From Galbibacter sp038433465 (GTDB lineage: Bacteria > Bacteroidota > Bacteroidia > Flavobacteriales > Flavobacteriaceae): 64,000 nt of DNA. The position numbers and the translations under genes were made by a program. Positions 7,643 through 16,499 of the stretch are shown piece after piece; the stretch's first letter is position 1, and every line of letters begins with the position of its first letter. Below the pieces are notes generated by a model that saw nothing but the letters and a program-made list of their open reading frames with translations, was not told where the DNA came from and ran no database searches. The stretch is from NCBI RefSeq assembly GCF_038433465.1, contig NZ_JAESVF010000008.1, forward strand, positions 1-64,000. The letters run 5' to 3'.

Positions 7643-9979
7643 TTAAAACTTGTATTTAACACCAAAATGAAACGCTCTAGGGTTTCCTATGGAGTAATTG
7701 TTTTCTCTACTGTACCTGTTATATGACGCTCTAGTTGAATACAAACTGTCGAAAATATTTAAAGCGTGTGCCCAAATTTCGAATTGATAGAGTTGATAGC
7801 TTGCACGCAGATTGAAAATATTATGTCCGTCGTAAGTTGCAGTGCTATAACTACCATCACCATTATCTATTTGGTTTTCAAAACTGGTATTGTATTTTCC
7901 TACTAATTCATATTCTAAACCAATACTAAAGTTTTTAATAAAATTAGGCTGATAGTTTATTTGTGTATTTCCAAGTAAGTTTGGCGCTGTTTCTTGATCG
8001 GTGTCGGAATAGTCAATTCCGCTGTCGTAAAATTTAATATAACGATGTTTTGCGTAGCTTCCGTTATGACTAATACTCAATTCTGGTACAGGTTTAAAAG
8101 TAATGCCATATTCAATACCGTACGAGCGTGTTTTTCCTGCATTTGCATTGTAGTATTGGTCGTTGTTATCTCGAAGTGTTACCAAGGTGTTTTTCCCGTC
8201 TAAAATATAAAGCGCAGCATCGAGTTTCCATTTGTCGGATACAAAATAACCTCCAATTTCGTAATTGTTATAAGAACTCGGTTTTAAATCGAATACTTCT
8301 CCGCCAACACCAACATAACTATTTCTGTATAAAGTTGAAGTCTCTGGTGGCGTAAAACCGTTAGAATAATTGGCATAAACACCTGTGTGATTGTTTAGGT
8401 TGTAGTTGAGTCCGATTTTTGGTGCAATATTGTCGTATTGGTTTCTAGAATCTTTTGGTCCTGCTTGTCCATCTAGTAAATTGTTGTAGTCGTATTCAAA
8501 ACGGTCGTAACGTAACGCGGCTGTTACTTTTAAATTTTCAAGCGGATTTATTTCATACTGAAGGAAGCCTGCATAATTTAAAATATCGGCATCGTAGTTT
8601 AAAATGTATGAACTGTTATCGAGTGAATATGCTGTGTTTACACCAGTGTTTGGATCGACAGTTACATCGATGGTTTCGGCGATATACGATTGCGGAGAGT
8701 AATCTACCGTAGCTCCAACAATTAAAGACGAATTGGCAAAGTTGAAATCTTTTTTATGCTGAATAAGTCCTACAAAACTATTAAATTTATTTGTGTTAGT
8801 TTCTCCTGAACCTTCGCCTGTAAGTTGACCGTTTTGTCTAAATTGACTTATGCGATACGAAGGAATTTGGTCCATTTGATTGTTTCTAAACACGAAATTG
8901 AAGGCTGTTTTGTTTTGTTCGTTCCAAATTTTTGTTAGCGTAGAACGGTATCTAAAAGCCTTAGCTACGCGTTCGGTAAAAGTTTGGTCGCTTTCGTAAT
9001 TGCCTGCGTTGTAGTCTTCTTCTGTTAAAGAACCAGTCATGTCCGACCGGTAATCAATCAAGTCAATCATATTTGTCCAAGTGGTAGACTCGTTAAGTTG
9101 ATATACGGTTTTAAATGACACAGCAAATTTTTCGTAATCACTGTGTTGAATTGGACCGTTATTTCGTTGGACGTATTGCGAGCCGAGGTAAAGACCTAAT
9201 TTCTCACTTACATTTTTAGAAGCTTCAAAAGCGTATTTTGTAAGCCCCATATCGTTAATTTCGAAACCAAGGCTTCCTTCGAGTTCTGGTGTTGGATTTT
9301 TGGTGATAAAGTTGAAACTTCCACCAATAGCTTCGCTCCCGTATATACTGGAAGCAGGACCTTTTAAAACTTCCACTCTACCAAAAGTAACATCGTTCAT
9401 TTCTAGTAGGGCATTATGGTTAAAAACTGCCGTTGGCCGAATTGGAAGTCCGTCTTCTAGATATAAAAATAGCGATTTGGTTGAAATTGGAGACCTTACA
9501 GCCATCATGTGTTGCTCGTTGCTTGAAGCTTTGGAAGTCGACATATACACTCCAGGCGCTTGGTTGACTAGTTGCTCAATCCCGAAAGGTTTTGTTTCTT
9601 CAATGGTGTTTGCGCTAATAACTGATATAGCACCAGGAATTTCGGAGCGTTTTTGCGCTTCGCGACTTGCAGAAACTATAATTTCTTCAAGCGCTTGAGT
9701 GTCTTCTTGTAAAATGATGACATTGGAAGTGTTTGTAAATGTAACAATTTGGGTTTCGTAGCCCATATATTTTATGATGACTTCAGGACTGTTTAGCGTA
9801 ATATTGAAGTTTCCATTGCTATCGGTTGCAACACCTTTGTTGACACTGTTTTTAGCGATAACAGCAACTCCCGTTAGTGGTGTATTTTGTACATCGGTTA
9901 CTTTGCCAGTATAAGTTGTTTGGGCGTAAAGTACCGAGTTTGCTATAAAAATAAAGATGGCAAAAATTATATTTTTCAT
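7643..9979 (-). CDS. TonB-dependent outer-membrane receptor, siderophore type
   Basis: 778 residues. A signal peptide (ending about VLYAQ) is followed by a carboxypeptidase-regulatory-like domain (about 20-95, YTGKVTDVQNTPLTGVAVIA). The plug (about 110-225) contains REAQKRSEIPGAISVISA, EVLKGPASSIYGSEAIGG and FNFITKNP, and the 22-strand barrel closes with a C-terminal aromatic, GVKYKF. Plug and barrel resemble ferric-siderophore or vitamin B12 receptors, and the PepSY protein behind it supports iron. An inverted repeat TTTGTT-N6-AACAAA lies upstream at 10088-10105. Energy would come from TonB, possibly one of the two copies at 39.8-41.4 kb. Confidence 0.93.
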   Translation of the reverse strand: MKNIIFAIFIFIANSVLYAQTTYTGKVTDVQNTPLTGVAVIAKNSVNKGVATDSNGNFNITLNSPEVIIKYMGYETQIVTFTNTSNVIILQEDTQALEEIIVSASREAQKRSEIPGAISVISANTIEETKPFGIEQLVNQAPGVYMSTSKASSNEQHMMAVRSPISTKSLFLYLEDGLPIRPTAVFNHNALLEMNDVTFGRVEVLKGPASSIYGSEAIGGSFNFITKNPTPELEGSLGFEINDMGLTKYAFEASKNVSEKLGLYLGSQYVQRNNGPIQHSDYEKFAVSFKTVYQLNESTTWTNMIDLIDYRSDMTGSLTEEDYNAGNYESDQTFTERVAKAFRYRSTLTKIWNEQNKTAFNFVFRNNQMDQIPSYRISQFRQNGQLTGEGSGETNTNKFNSFVGLIQHKKDFNFANSSLIVGATVDYSPQSYIAETIDVTVDPNTGVNTAYSLDNSSYILNYDADILNYAGFLQYEINPLENLKVTAALRYDRFEYDYNNLLDGQAGPKDSRNQYDNIAPKIGLNYNLNNHTGVYANYSNGFTPPETSTLYRNSYVGVGGEVFDLKPSSYNNYEIGGYFVSDKWKLDAALYILDGKNTLVTLRDNNDQYYNANAGKTRSYGIEYGITFKPVPELSISHNGSYAKHRYIKFYDSGIDYSDTDQETAPNLLGNTQINYQPNFIKNFSIGLEYELVGKYNTSFENQIDNGDGSYSTATYDGHNIFNLRASYQLYQFEIWAHALNIFDSLYSTRASYNRYSRENNYSIGNPRAFHFGVKYKF

Positions 9980-10087
9980 GTGTTTATTTTGTTATTTTTT
10001 TGAAAGTACACATGGAATCTCATTAGTTAAAACACTACTCGAAATAGCGGTTTTAACCTTATAGATTTCATTTTTTCTTGATTGTTT

Positions 10088-10105
10088 TTTGTTTAAATGA
10101 ACAAA
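10088..10105. promoter_or_regulatory. Candidate operator upstream of the TonB receptor
   Basis: An 18-bp inverted repeat with arms TTTGTT and AACAAA and a 6-bp centre lies about 110 bp upstream of the receptor start. A Fur-like or other repressor site is possible, but it does not match a Fur box I can state with confidence. Confidence 0.25.
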
Positions 10106-10176
10106 CTTTTGTGAGGATAAAAGATTCGAAAAGGCACATTTTTGCTTTACACTTGTGGTTATAAAAAAGTGTTGTT

Positions 10177-10238
10177 ATTGCGTTAGGGATTGGAGCTAGC
10201 TACCATGTAGCGCGTAAAGCCCGCCCGCAGGGAACGCC
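10177..10238. repeat. Candidate dispersed extragenic repeat
   Basis: The stretch from GCGTTAGGGATTGGAGC to GCCCGCCCGCAGGGAACGCC is much more GC-rich than its surroundings and resembles a dispersed intergenic element that I recognise from other Flavobacteriaceae genomes. GGGCGGGC/GCCCGCCC-type segments and ends GCGTT/AACGCC suggest a folded structure. It lies downstream of the small Cys-motif protein gene and upstream of the TonB receptor. Only one copy is seen here. Confidence 0.45.
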
Positions 10239-10264
10239 AAAAATGAATTTCGAATAATTTGCAA

Positions 10265-10636
10265 TTAAGAAAAAATAGGAGGGTGGAAGTGCTGCTCGCT
10301 TGTTAAAAAGCGGTATTGATTATGGTAATTGTTATGATTTTTTTGTGGTGTTGTAGTTGTAGTTTCGCTCGGGAGGTTAATAAGTGTTACAAAACCTATT
10401 GGATACTCTTTTAAATCGATAGCGGGTAGGTTTTGCTTTTTCTCGTTGTTTTGTTCTTCGAGCATTTGCATTAAATAACATTTTCCGTCGCAATGCATCT
10501 CGGGCTTGTCTTTATTAATACAAAGGTATTCTGCAATGTAGTCTTGATTTATCACATAGTCGAAAACTGGCAATACAGGCTTGAGCATGGCAAGCATGTA
10601 TAACAATGTAAATACTATTGGAAAAAATCGTTTCAC
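10265..10636 (-). CDS. Small membrane protein with Cys motif in a metal-uptake locus
   Basis: Taking the GTG at 10636 as start gives 123 residues: one N-terminal hydrophobic segment (RFFPIVFTLLYMLAMLKPVL) and then the conserved-looking block NQDYIAEYLCINKDKPEMHC followed by DGKCYL, with three cysteines. The tail is His/Asn-rich. A frame with an ATG at 10684 is 16 residues longer, but it contains a TATTTTTG -7 promoter element (10670-10663), which favours the GTG. I recall similar small proteins beside metal or siderophore TonB receptors in Bacteroidota, usually unnamed. Metal binding or handling in the periplasm is an inference from the Cys motif and the adjacent receptor. Confidence 0.75.
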   Translation of the reverse strand: MKRFFPIVFTLLYMLAMLKPVLPVFDYVINQDYIAEYLCINKDKPEMHCDGKCYLMQMLEEQNNEKKQNLPAIDLKEYPIGFVTLINLPSETTTTTPQKNHNNYHNQYRFLTSEQHFHPPIFS

Positions 10637-10751
10637 AAAATGGATTTTCGCATTTTCGTTTGCAAAAATATATAAAAGCTTCAATTTTTTGCTGAAAAAT
10701 GGATTTAAATTGTGTTTGGAAGTGAAAGGATATAGTTTTATTTGAAAAAAA

Positions 10752-10795
10752 GCTGTCGTAAAAAGTTTAATTATACGTCAAACTTTTACGACAGC
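10752..10795 (-). terminator. Terminator of the M16 peptidase operon
   Basis: Arms GCTGTCGTAAAAAGTTT (10752-10768) and AAACTTTTACGACAGC (10780-10795) pair with a single bulge. On the minus strand the stem is followed by a run of seven T. Confidence 0.85.
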
Positions 10796-10823
10796 CTTAT
10801 ATTAATTTGTTTTTTTAAAAGAA

Positions 10824-12887
10824 TTATTCAAAATCGGCAGCGGTAAACTCCGGATTAATTTTAACTTCCGAAAGCGTATGAACAAGTGGTTGTCCTGCCA
10901 TAGAAGCTTCTCTAGTACTTGGTACTTTAATACCTTCGTGCTCTTTATAATCTTTTAAGAAAGTCTCTTGATTTTGTGTTTGTCCGCCAATTGAAGTAAC
11001 AGTTGCCTCTTTCACTTTTAATCCGCTTTCTATATCGTAAAAATAAGAAGCTTGTACCACCTCACCAGCAACATCTACTCTGTAAGCGTCTTTTCCGTCT
11101 ACTTTTTCAACTCCAGCCAATTTAACTTTGCTGTTGTTTAAGAGTGTAAGTTCAGGAAAAGTTCCTTTGTCAGTTTTTAAGTCGTTTACCATTGCTGGAG
11201 GGATTGGTAGTTTATTTCCACCTTGCTTCATAAAAGCATCGTCTCCGCTTGCAACAATATCCATCATTGAGCTACCATTCATATAAATATGAGCAGCAGT
11301 TCTGTTGGCTTCTCTTTGCGTTACAGTTTTAATAGTGGCACCATTAAAGCTAGATTCGTAAACAAATTCGATAGCTTTTAGCGCTTCGATTTTGTCTTTT
11401 CCTCCAATAGCATTTAGGTAGTTTGTCAACACATCGTTTGCAGTAACACCCTCTGGAGTTGCAACATTGTAGTTTGGTTTTTCTACTTGATTTGCTTTTT
11501 TATCGTAATACGTAACAGGGTAGTTCAGCGCTTCTAATTTATCTGCAATTTCACTTCCTTTTCCTGTAACTACGATACGAGCGTTGTCTTCTTTGAAATA
11601 TTTTTGCGCAACACGTTGTACATCTGCAACAGTAACAGCATTTATTTTTTCAAGGTAGTTTAAGTAGAAATCTTCTGGAAGGTTGTTTGTTTTGATATTA
11701 AGTGCGTAACGAGCAATTGTTCTCGGGTTTTCGAGCGCTAACACAAAGTTTCCAACGTATTTTGCTTTTGCATTTACCAAGTCTTCTGTGCTTACAGGTT
11801 CGGTTCTAATACGTTTTATTTCTTTCATGAATTCTACAACAGCGCTATCGGTTACTGCGTTTCTTACACTTGCAGATGCTGAAAATTGAGAAGCGTTGTA
11901 TTGGTCTGTATTGATACTAGAACGCGCTCCGTACGTATAACCGTGTGCTTCGCGTAAATTCATGTTAAGGTAACTACCAAAACCTCCTCCTAAAATATAG
12001 TTTGCAATAAGTGCGGCATGATAATCTTTGTCCGACATTTTTAAGTCGACCATATTTCCAACTTCAATTTCCGATTGTACAGCATTTGGCATATCAACAA
12101 AGTTGATTTGTGTGTACTGTACATCTTTTGGAGCCGAATATGTTACTTGTGGTGCATTTCCTTTTTTCCATTTACCAAAAGTATCCTTAACTAGTTTTTC
12201 AACTTCTTTTGCTTTAACATCTCCAACGATAACCAAATATGCTTTTTCTGGTTTGAAGTAAGTGTTGTAGAAGTTTTGAACATCGTTTAATGAGATGTTT
12301 TGTAAGTTTTCTGCGGAAAGAAATTCGCCATAAGGATGATCTTTTCCAAAAGCTAACGCATTTGTTACTCTCGCAGCGATACTCGATACATCATTGTCTG
12401 ATGATTTGATACCTTCTTCCAGTTGCTTTTTCTTTTTGTCAAATTCTTCTTGACTAAAAACAGGATTCAAGGCACCGTCTGCCATTAATGATAAAATTTC
12501 TGGGAAATATTTTGAAAGACAACTAGCGTAAGCGCTTTGCGATCCAAAATTAACCGAAGCACCTAGAAAGTCTACGCGCTCATTAAATTCGTCTTTGCTT
12601 TTTGTTGTTGTTCCGCTTCCGAGTACATCTCCTGTTAATTGAGAAACTCCAACTTTTTGTCCTTCTACAATAGGAGCATTGTCTATTGTTAAAGTGGTAG
12701 TAACTCGCGGAAGTTTATGATTTTCTACAACCATTACCGTTAAGCCGTTGTTTAATACAAAGGTTTCTGGTTCTGCCAAATTAATGGTTGGTGCTGGACC
12801 AGGAGCTGGTTGTTTTGAGCGATCTATTTGTGCAAATGTAAACCCTACACTAAATAGTAATATGATAGATAATATTCTGGTTTTCAT
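10824..12887 (-). CDS. M16-family peptidase-like protein, catalytically inactive partner
   Basis: 687 residues with a signal peptide (ending FTFAQ). Two M16-type halves span about 40-460 (VENHKLPRVTTTLTIDNAPI, and ILGGGFGSYLNMNLREAHGY with the conserved R/Y segment). At the place of the HxxEH zinc site it reads VSQLTGDVLGSG, so it should not bind catalytic zinc. This matches two-gene M16B systems in which one subunit has zinc and the other the R/Y pair. A C-terminal region of about 200 residues (EALKAIEFVYES onward) has no M16 character and looks beta-rich, possibly like lipoprotein-carrier folds. It is 6 bp downstream of the active partner. Confidence 0.9.
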   Translation of the reverse strand: MKTRILSIILLFSVGFTFAQIDRSKQPAPGPAPTINLAEPETFVLNNGLTVMVVENHKLPRVTTTLTIDNAPIVEGQKVGVSQLTGDVLGSGTTTKSKDEFNERVDFLGASVNFGSQSAYASCLSKYFPEILSLMADGALNPVFSQEEFDKKKKQLEEGIKSSDNDVSSIAARVTNALAFGKDHPYGEFLSAENLQNISLNDVQNFYNTYFKPEKAYLVIVGDVKAKEVEKLVKDTFGKWKKGNAPQVTYSAPKDVQYTQINFVDMPNAVQSEIEVGNMVDLKMSDKDYHAALIANYILGGGFGSYLNMNLREAHGYTYGARSSINTDQYNASQFSASASVRNAVTDSAVVEFMKEIKRIRTEPVSTEDLVNAKAKYVGNFVLALENPRTIARYALNIKTNNLPEDFYLNYLEKINAVTVADVQRVAQKYFKEDNARIVVTGKGSEIADKLEALNYPVTYYDKKANQVEKPNYNVATPEGVTANDVLTNYLNAIGGKDKIEALKAIEFVYESSFNGATIKTVTQREANRTAAHIYMNGSSMMDIVASGDDAFMKQGGNKLPIPPAMVNDLKTDKGTFPELTLLNNSKVKLAGVEKVDGKDAYRVDVAGEVVQASYFYDIESGLKVKEATVTSIGGQTQNQETFLKDYKEHEGIKVPSTREASMAGQPLVHTLSEVKINPEFTAADFE

Positions 12888-12893
12888 GTGTTT

Positions 12894-14222
12894 TTATTTT
12901 TCTTGTGCAGTTTTTGGTAAATATTCTAATCGCAAACGTTGGTTTTTGTTAAGGTACTTATTTGCAACTCTTTTAATGTCTTCTCTGGTGATGTTTCTGT
13001 AAATTTCAATTTCAGAATTAATTAAATTAGTATCACCATACAACATATAGTAGCTTGCCAACGAACTTGCAATTCCAGAAATACTAGCATTTGAGTTTAC
13101 AAAGTCGTTTTCCATTTTATTCTGAAGTTTAGTGTAGTCGTTTTCAGAAATTAATGAAGTTTGAAGTTTTTTAATTTCTTCGTCGATTTCAGTTTCTAAT
13201 TGTGTCATAGAAACATCGCCCAACGGAAGTGCAAAAATATTGTACATACTGTAATCTTCTTGACTTCTGTTAAAGGCAAAAACCTGTAAAGCCGATTTGT
13301 TTTCGTCGACCATTTTTTTGTATAGTTTAGATGTTTTACCATCACTTAAATATGTTGAAATCATATTTAACACATACGAATCTTTTTCAGTTCTGGCAGG
13401 AGTTCTGTAGCAAAGTGCCAATGCTGGAATTTGAATATTGCTATCGTATTCGGTAGCAGTCATTTGTTGTGTGATAGGAGCCTCTTTAGGATGAGTTCTT
13501 TCTATCGCTGCACCTCTTGGAATTGGTCCGAAGTAATCTTGGATCATTTTTTGAGTTTTGGCAATATCAATATCACCAGCAACTACAAGTACAGCGTTAT
13601 TTGGTACATAATACTTTTTAAAGAAAGCTTTGAATTCATCCAAAGTTGCAGCGTCCAAATGTTCCATCGATCCAATAACACTCCAACGATATGGGTGGTT
13701 GGTAAATAAGTGTGGCTGAATAGCAGTCCCGTAGCTTAGTCCGCCATAAGGAGCATTATCAACACGTTGGCGTTTTTCTTCTTTTACAACTTCGTTTTGA
13801 GTTTCTACGCCTATTTCATTAATTACTGGATGCATTAATCTTTCAGACTCCATCCAAAGTCCTAATTCTACTTTGTTTGAAGGGAATACTTCGTAATAAT
13901 AAGTTCTGTCTGAAGTAGTATTTGCATTGTTGCTACCTCCATTGGCACTTACAATTTTAAACCACTCGCCACGTTCAATGTTTTCGGTTCCTTCAAATAA
14001 TAAATGTTCGAAGAAATGTGCAAAACCTGTGCGTTCTGGGTTTTCGTCTTTCGATCCTACGTGGTACATCACCGAAGTGGTAACCACAGGAGCCGTATTG
14101 TCTTGGTGAAGAATTACGTGTAAGCCATTGGCCAAATCGTATTCTTGAAATTTAATTTCCTGAGCAAAAGAAGCGGTGCAAAAAGAGGCTACCATTGCTA
14201 AAGAGAGTAGTTTGTGTTTCAT
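12894..14222 (-). CDS. M16 zinc metallopeptidase, active subunit
   Basis: 442 residues with a signal peptide (ending ASFAQ), so periplasmic or envelope-located. The inverted zinc motif is H69-FF-E72-H73 in GFAHFFEHLLFEGT, and the third ligand is probably E149 in NEVVKEEKRQ. The second half contains TYLSDGKTSKLYKKMV. It pairs with the zinc-less subunit immediately downstream, and the two probably form one heteromeric chamber that degrades peptides or transit-like sequences. The substrate is unknown. Confidence 0.93.
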   Translation of the reverse strand: MKHKLLSLAMVASFCTASFAQEIKFQEYDLANGLHVILHQDNTAPVVTTSVMYHVGSKDENPERTGFAHFFEHLLFEGTENIERGEWFKIVSANGGSNNANTTSDRTYYYEVFPSNKVELGLWMESERLMHPVINEIGVETQNEVVKEEKRQRVDNAPYGGLSYGTAIQPHLFTNHPYRWSVIGSMEHLDAATLDEFKAFFKKYYVPNNAVLVVAGDIDIAKTQKMIQDYFGPIPRGAAIERTHPKEAPITQQMTATEYDSNIQIPALALCYRTPARTEKDSYVLNMISTYLSDGKTSKLYKKMVDENKSALQVFAFNRSQEDYSMYNIFALPLGDVSMTQLETEIDEEIKKLQTSLISENDYTKLQNKMENDFVNSNASISGIASSLASYYMLYGDTNLINSEIEIYRNITREDIKRVANKYLNKNQRLRLEYLPKTAQEK

Positions 14223-14487
14223 CTGTTGTTGTTTTTAAATGGTCAGATGGAATGTTTTATACTGAAGTAAATAGGGTGCTTCAACATGAAAACATTTCAT
14301 AATTAAATAAATAGTTTTGTTGTTTGACTTCTTTTTAACAAAAATGTTACGACGATTTTTGTTAAAGTTTCTAAGCTAATGATTTTTTTCTACACAAAAA
14401 ACAGTCAAATAACAATTAAAAAATGTTTAACGTTTTTAGTTTCTATTTTTTGTAACTTAACTGCTTGTAAACCAAAACACTGAAGCA

Positions 14488-14940
14488 ATGAATTTTTTTA
14501 AGCACTTTTTTAAATATGCTGTTTATATAGCACTCGGATTGATAGCATTTTTTTTAATTTTTAAAATCTTCGGATTACATAAATATATATGGTTAAGGTT
14601 GTTAAACGGAATTATTGTAGCCTACGGGTTGTACTTTGTAATTAAAAAGCAAAAAGAAATTCTAGGAGCAGATTTTGATTTATTTTCCGGAGGATTGGCA
14701 GCAATTTATACTGGGTTTGTAGCCTCCACACTTTTTATAATTTTCATGGCAATTTATATGTATCATATCGATGTAGGATTTCCTGCTGAAGTAATGGGAA
14801 CTTGGATTGAAGACTACAATCAAGGGCCTGCAATACTGCTATTTGTACTTTTAATTGAAGGGTTTGCAGCCTCCATGATTATATCATTTGTACTAATGCA
14901 AAAGTTTAAACCGAGTTGGAACTTAAAAAAAACACTCTAA
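14488..14940 (+). CDS. DUF4199-type membrane protein
   Basis: 150 residues with four predicted transmembrane helices (about 10-28, 35-52, 68-95 and 113-138). The sequence between helices 2 and 3 (KKQKEILGADFDLFSGGLAA) and the loop after helix 3 match the DUF4199 family common in Bacteroidota. Function unknown. It is divergent from the M16 operon across 265 bp that should hold both promoters, though I find no clear element there. Confidence 0.8.
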   Translation: MNFFKHFFKYAVYIALGLIAFFLIFKIFGLHKYIWLRLLNGIIVAYGLYFVIKKQKEILGADFDLFSGGLAAIYTGFVASTLFIIFMAIYMYHIDVGFPAEVMGTWIEDYNQGPAILLFVLLIEGFAASMIISFVLMQKFKPSWNLKKTL

Positions 14941-14955
14941 AAGCTATAAAAACAT

Positions 14956-14985
14956 TTGTTCTTTAATGATTTAGCAGTATATTTG
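14956..14985 (+). promoter_or_regulatory. Promoter of rplU-rpmA
   Basis: The -33 TTG (14956-14958) and -7 TATATTTG (14978-14985) are separated by 19 bp, the Bacteroidota sigma-A arrangement. The start site should fall near 14991, leaving a leader of about 55 nt, where L21 operon leader control could act. Confidence 0.75.
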
Positions 14986-15045
14986 CACCCGCTTAAATTT
15001 TAATTTGAGCACATTTATAAAGTTAAATTTATTAATAACAACGCT

Positions 15046-15708
15046 ATGTACGCAATTGTAGAGATAGCAGGGCAGCAATTTAAAGTTGCGAAAGACCAAA
15101 AGGTTTTTGTTCATCGTTTAGCTTCTGAAGAAGGAGATAAAGTATCTTTTGACAATGTTTTATTGTTAGATAATGATGGAGCAATCACTTTAGGCGCCCC
15201 GGCTATAGACGGAGCTTCAGTAGAAGCGAAAGTCGTTAAGCACTTAAAAGGTGATAAAGTAATCGTTTTCAAAAAGAAAAGACGTAAAGGTTTCCGTAAG
15301 AAAAACGGTCACAGACAATCTTTAACTGAAATCGTTATTGAAAACATCGTAGCTAGCGGAGCAACTAAAAAAGAAGCTCCTAAAAAGAAAGCAGCAGCTA
15401 AAACTGAAGAAGCGAAGCCAGCAGCAAAGAAAGCTACTAAAAAATCTACTTCTAAAAAAGGAGACGATTTAAAGAAAATTGAAGGAATTGGTCCTAAAGC
15501 AGCAGAGGCTTTAACAAATGCAGGAGTTGATACTTTTGCTAAATTAGCTAAAAAATCTGCAGACGAGGTTAAAGAAATTTTAACTGAGGCTAGTTCAACT
15601 TTAGCACATTTAGATCCAGGAACGTGGGCAGCGCAAGCAGACCTTGCAGCAAACGACAAATGGGACGAGCTAAAGAAATGGCAAGACGAATTAAACGGTG
15701 GTAAATAA
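15046..15708 (+). CDS. rplU: 50S ribosomal protein L21 with C-terminal HhH extension
   Basis: 220 residues, about twice the usual length. Residues 1-104 are a complete bL21 (MYAIVEIAGQQFKVAKDQKV, FKKKRRKGFRKKNGHRQSLT). A Lys/Ala/Thr-rich linker (about 105-139) leads to a C-terminal domain (140-220) with the helix-hairpin-helix signature LKKIEGIGPKAAEALTNAGV and then a Trp-containing helical part (PGTWAAQADLAANDKWDELK). I know this extension from flavobacterial L21 proteins. It could bind RNA or DNA near the ribosome, but its job is not established. rpmA follows. Confidence 0.97.
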   Translation: MYAIVEIAGQQFKVAKDQKVFVHRLASEEGDKVSFDNVLLLDNDGAITLGAPAIDGASVEAKVVKHLKGDKVIVFKKKRRKGFRKKNGHRQSLTEIVIENIVASGATKKEAPKKKAAAKTEEAKPAAKKATKKSTSKKGDDLKKIEGIGPKAAEALTNAGVDTFAKLAKKSADEVKEILTEASSTLAHLDPGTWAAQADLAANDKWDELKKWQDELNGGK

Positions 15709-15778
15709 TCCATCGAGATTTTTTTAAAATAAAGTATAACATTTCTTGATGTAATCAAGAGCATTAAAACCGAAAGAA

Positions 15779-16039
15779 ATGGCACACAAAAAAGGTGTTG
15801 GTAGTTCCAAGAACGGTAGAGAATCAGAATCGAAACGATTAGGAGTTAAGATTTTTGGTGGTCAAGCTGCAATTGCTGGAAATATCATCGTAAGACAAAG
15901 AGGTACTTCGCACAATCCAGGTGAAAATGTATATATGGGGAAAGACCATACATTACATGCCAAGATTGACGGTATCGTTAAGTTCCAAAAGAAAAGAGAT
16001 AACAAATCATACGTTTCAATAGAGCCTTTCGAGGCATAA
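15779..16039 (+). CDS. rpmA: 50S ribosomal protein L27
   Basis: 86 residues, the full length for bL27. It begins MAHKKGVGSSKNGRESESKR, with no N-terminal extension to be cleaved, and continues through GNIIVRQRGTSHNPGENVYM and the C-terminal KKRDNKSYVS. It completes the usual rplU-rpmA operon and is followed by an intrinsic terminator. Confidence 0.98.
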   Translation: MAHKKGVGSSKNGRESESKRLGVKIFGGQAAIAGNIIVRQRGTSHNPGENVYMGKDHTLHAKIDGIVKFQKKRDNKSYVSIEPFEA

Positions 16040-16063
16040 TTGAGCTTACTCTCTTATGGTATT

Positions 16064-16099
16064 AACCCTTCCTATTCTCAAATTAGGAAGGGTTTTTTT
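16064..16099 (+). terminator. Terminator of rplU-rpmA
   Basis: Arms AACCCTTCCTA (16064-16074) and TAGGAAGGGTT (16084-16094) flank a 9-nt loop and are followed by T residues to 16099. Confidence 0.9.
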
Positions 16100-16194
16100 A
16101 TGCTTGAAGTTTACGTTAATTATGTATCAATTTTCTAAAGCACAAGTTTGCTGAAAGTTTATATGTGTTTATTTGACCTTTTAAAAAAGTGTTG

Positions 16195-16345
16195 AAAATC
16201 AAGGAAGCAGCGTAGGCTGAAAGATAAAAAGCTGTTTGAGCGCAGCGAGTTCTTTTTATCTGTGGCGGTTGTTTCCGTAGATTTTTTTATACTTTTTTAA
16301 TTAGTCTTGACTTTTTTGTTTCGTTTTTGTGTCAAGACAAAAATG
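16195..16345. repeat. Composite palindromic intergenic element (candidate dispersed repeat)
   Basis: The 16100-16499 gap holds no gene but carries a structured element. Outer arms AAAATCAAGGAAGC (16195-16208) and GTTTCCGTAGATTTT (16271-16285) pair imperfectly. Inside are perfect arms GATAAAAAG (16223-16231) and CTTTTTATC (16252-16260). A second perfect repeat follows, GTCTTGAC (16304-16311) with GTCAAGAC (16331-16338). The layout is like REP/BIME-type extragenic repeats, and I recall similar sequence near genes in other Flavobacteriaceae. The rest of the gap shows only AT-rich sequence. Confidence 0.5.
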
Positions 16346-16499
16346 AAAAATAAACAACTCTATTAACTCTACTGAGTTGTATTTGCGTTTTTAGAATTTA
16401 TATTGAAAATGAATCTTAATACTATAAAAACAACTTTTTCTTAACCGTTTATTAATTTCTATAAACTTTATAGCATGTATTTTTCGAGGTTTTAAAATA

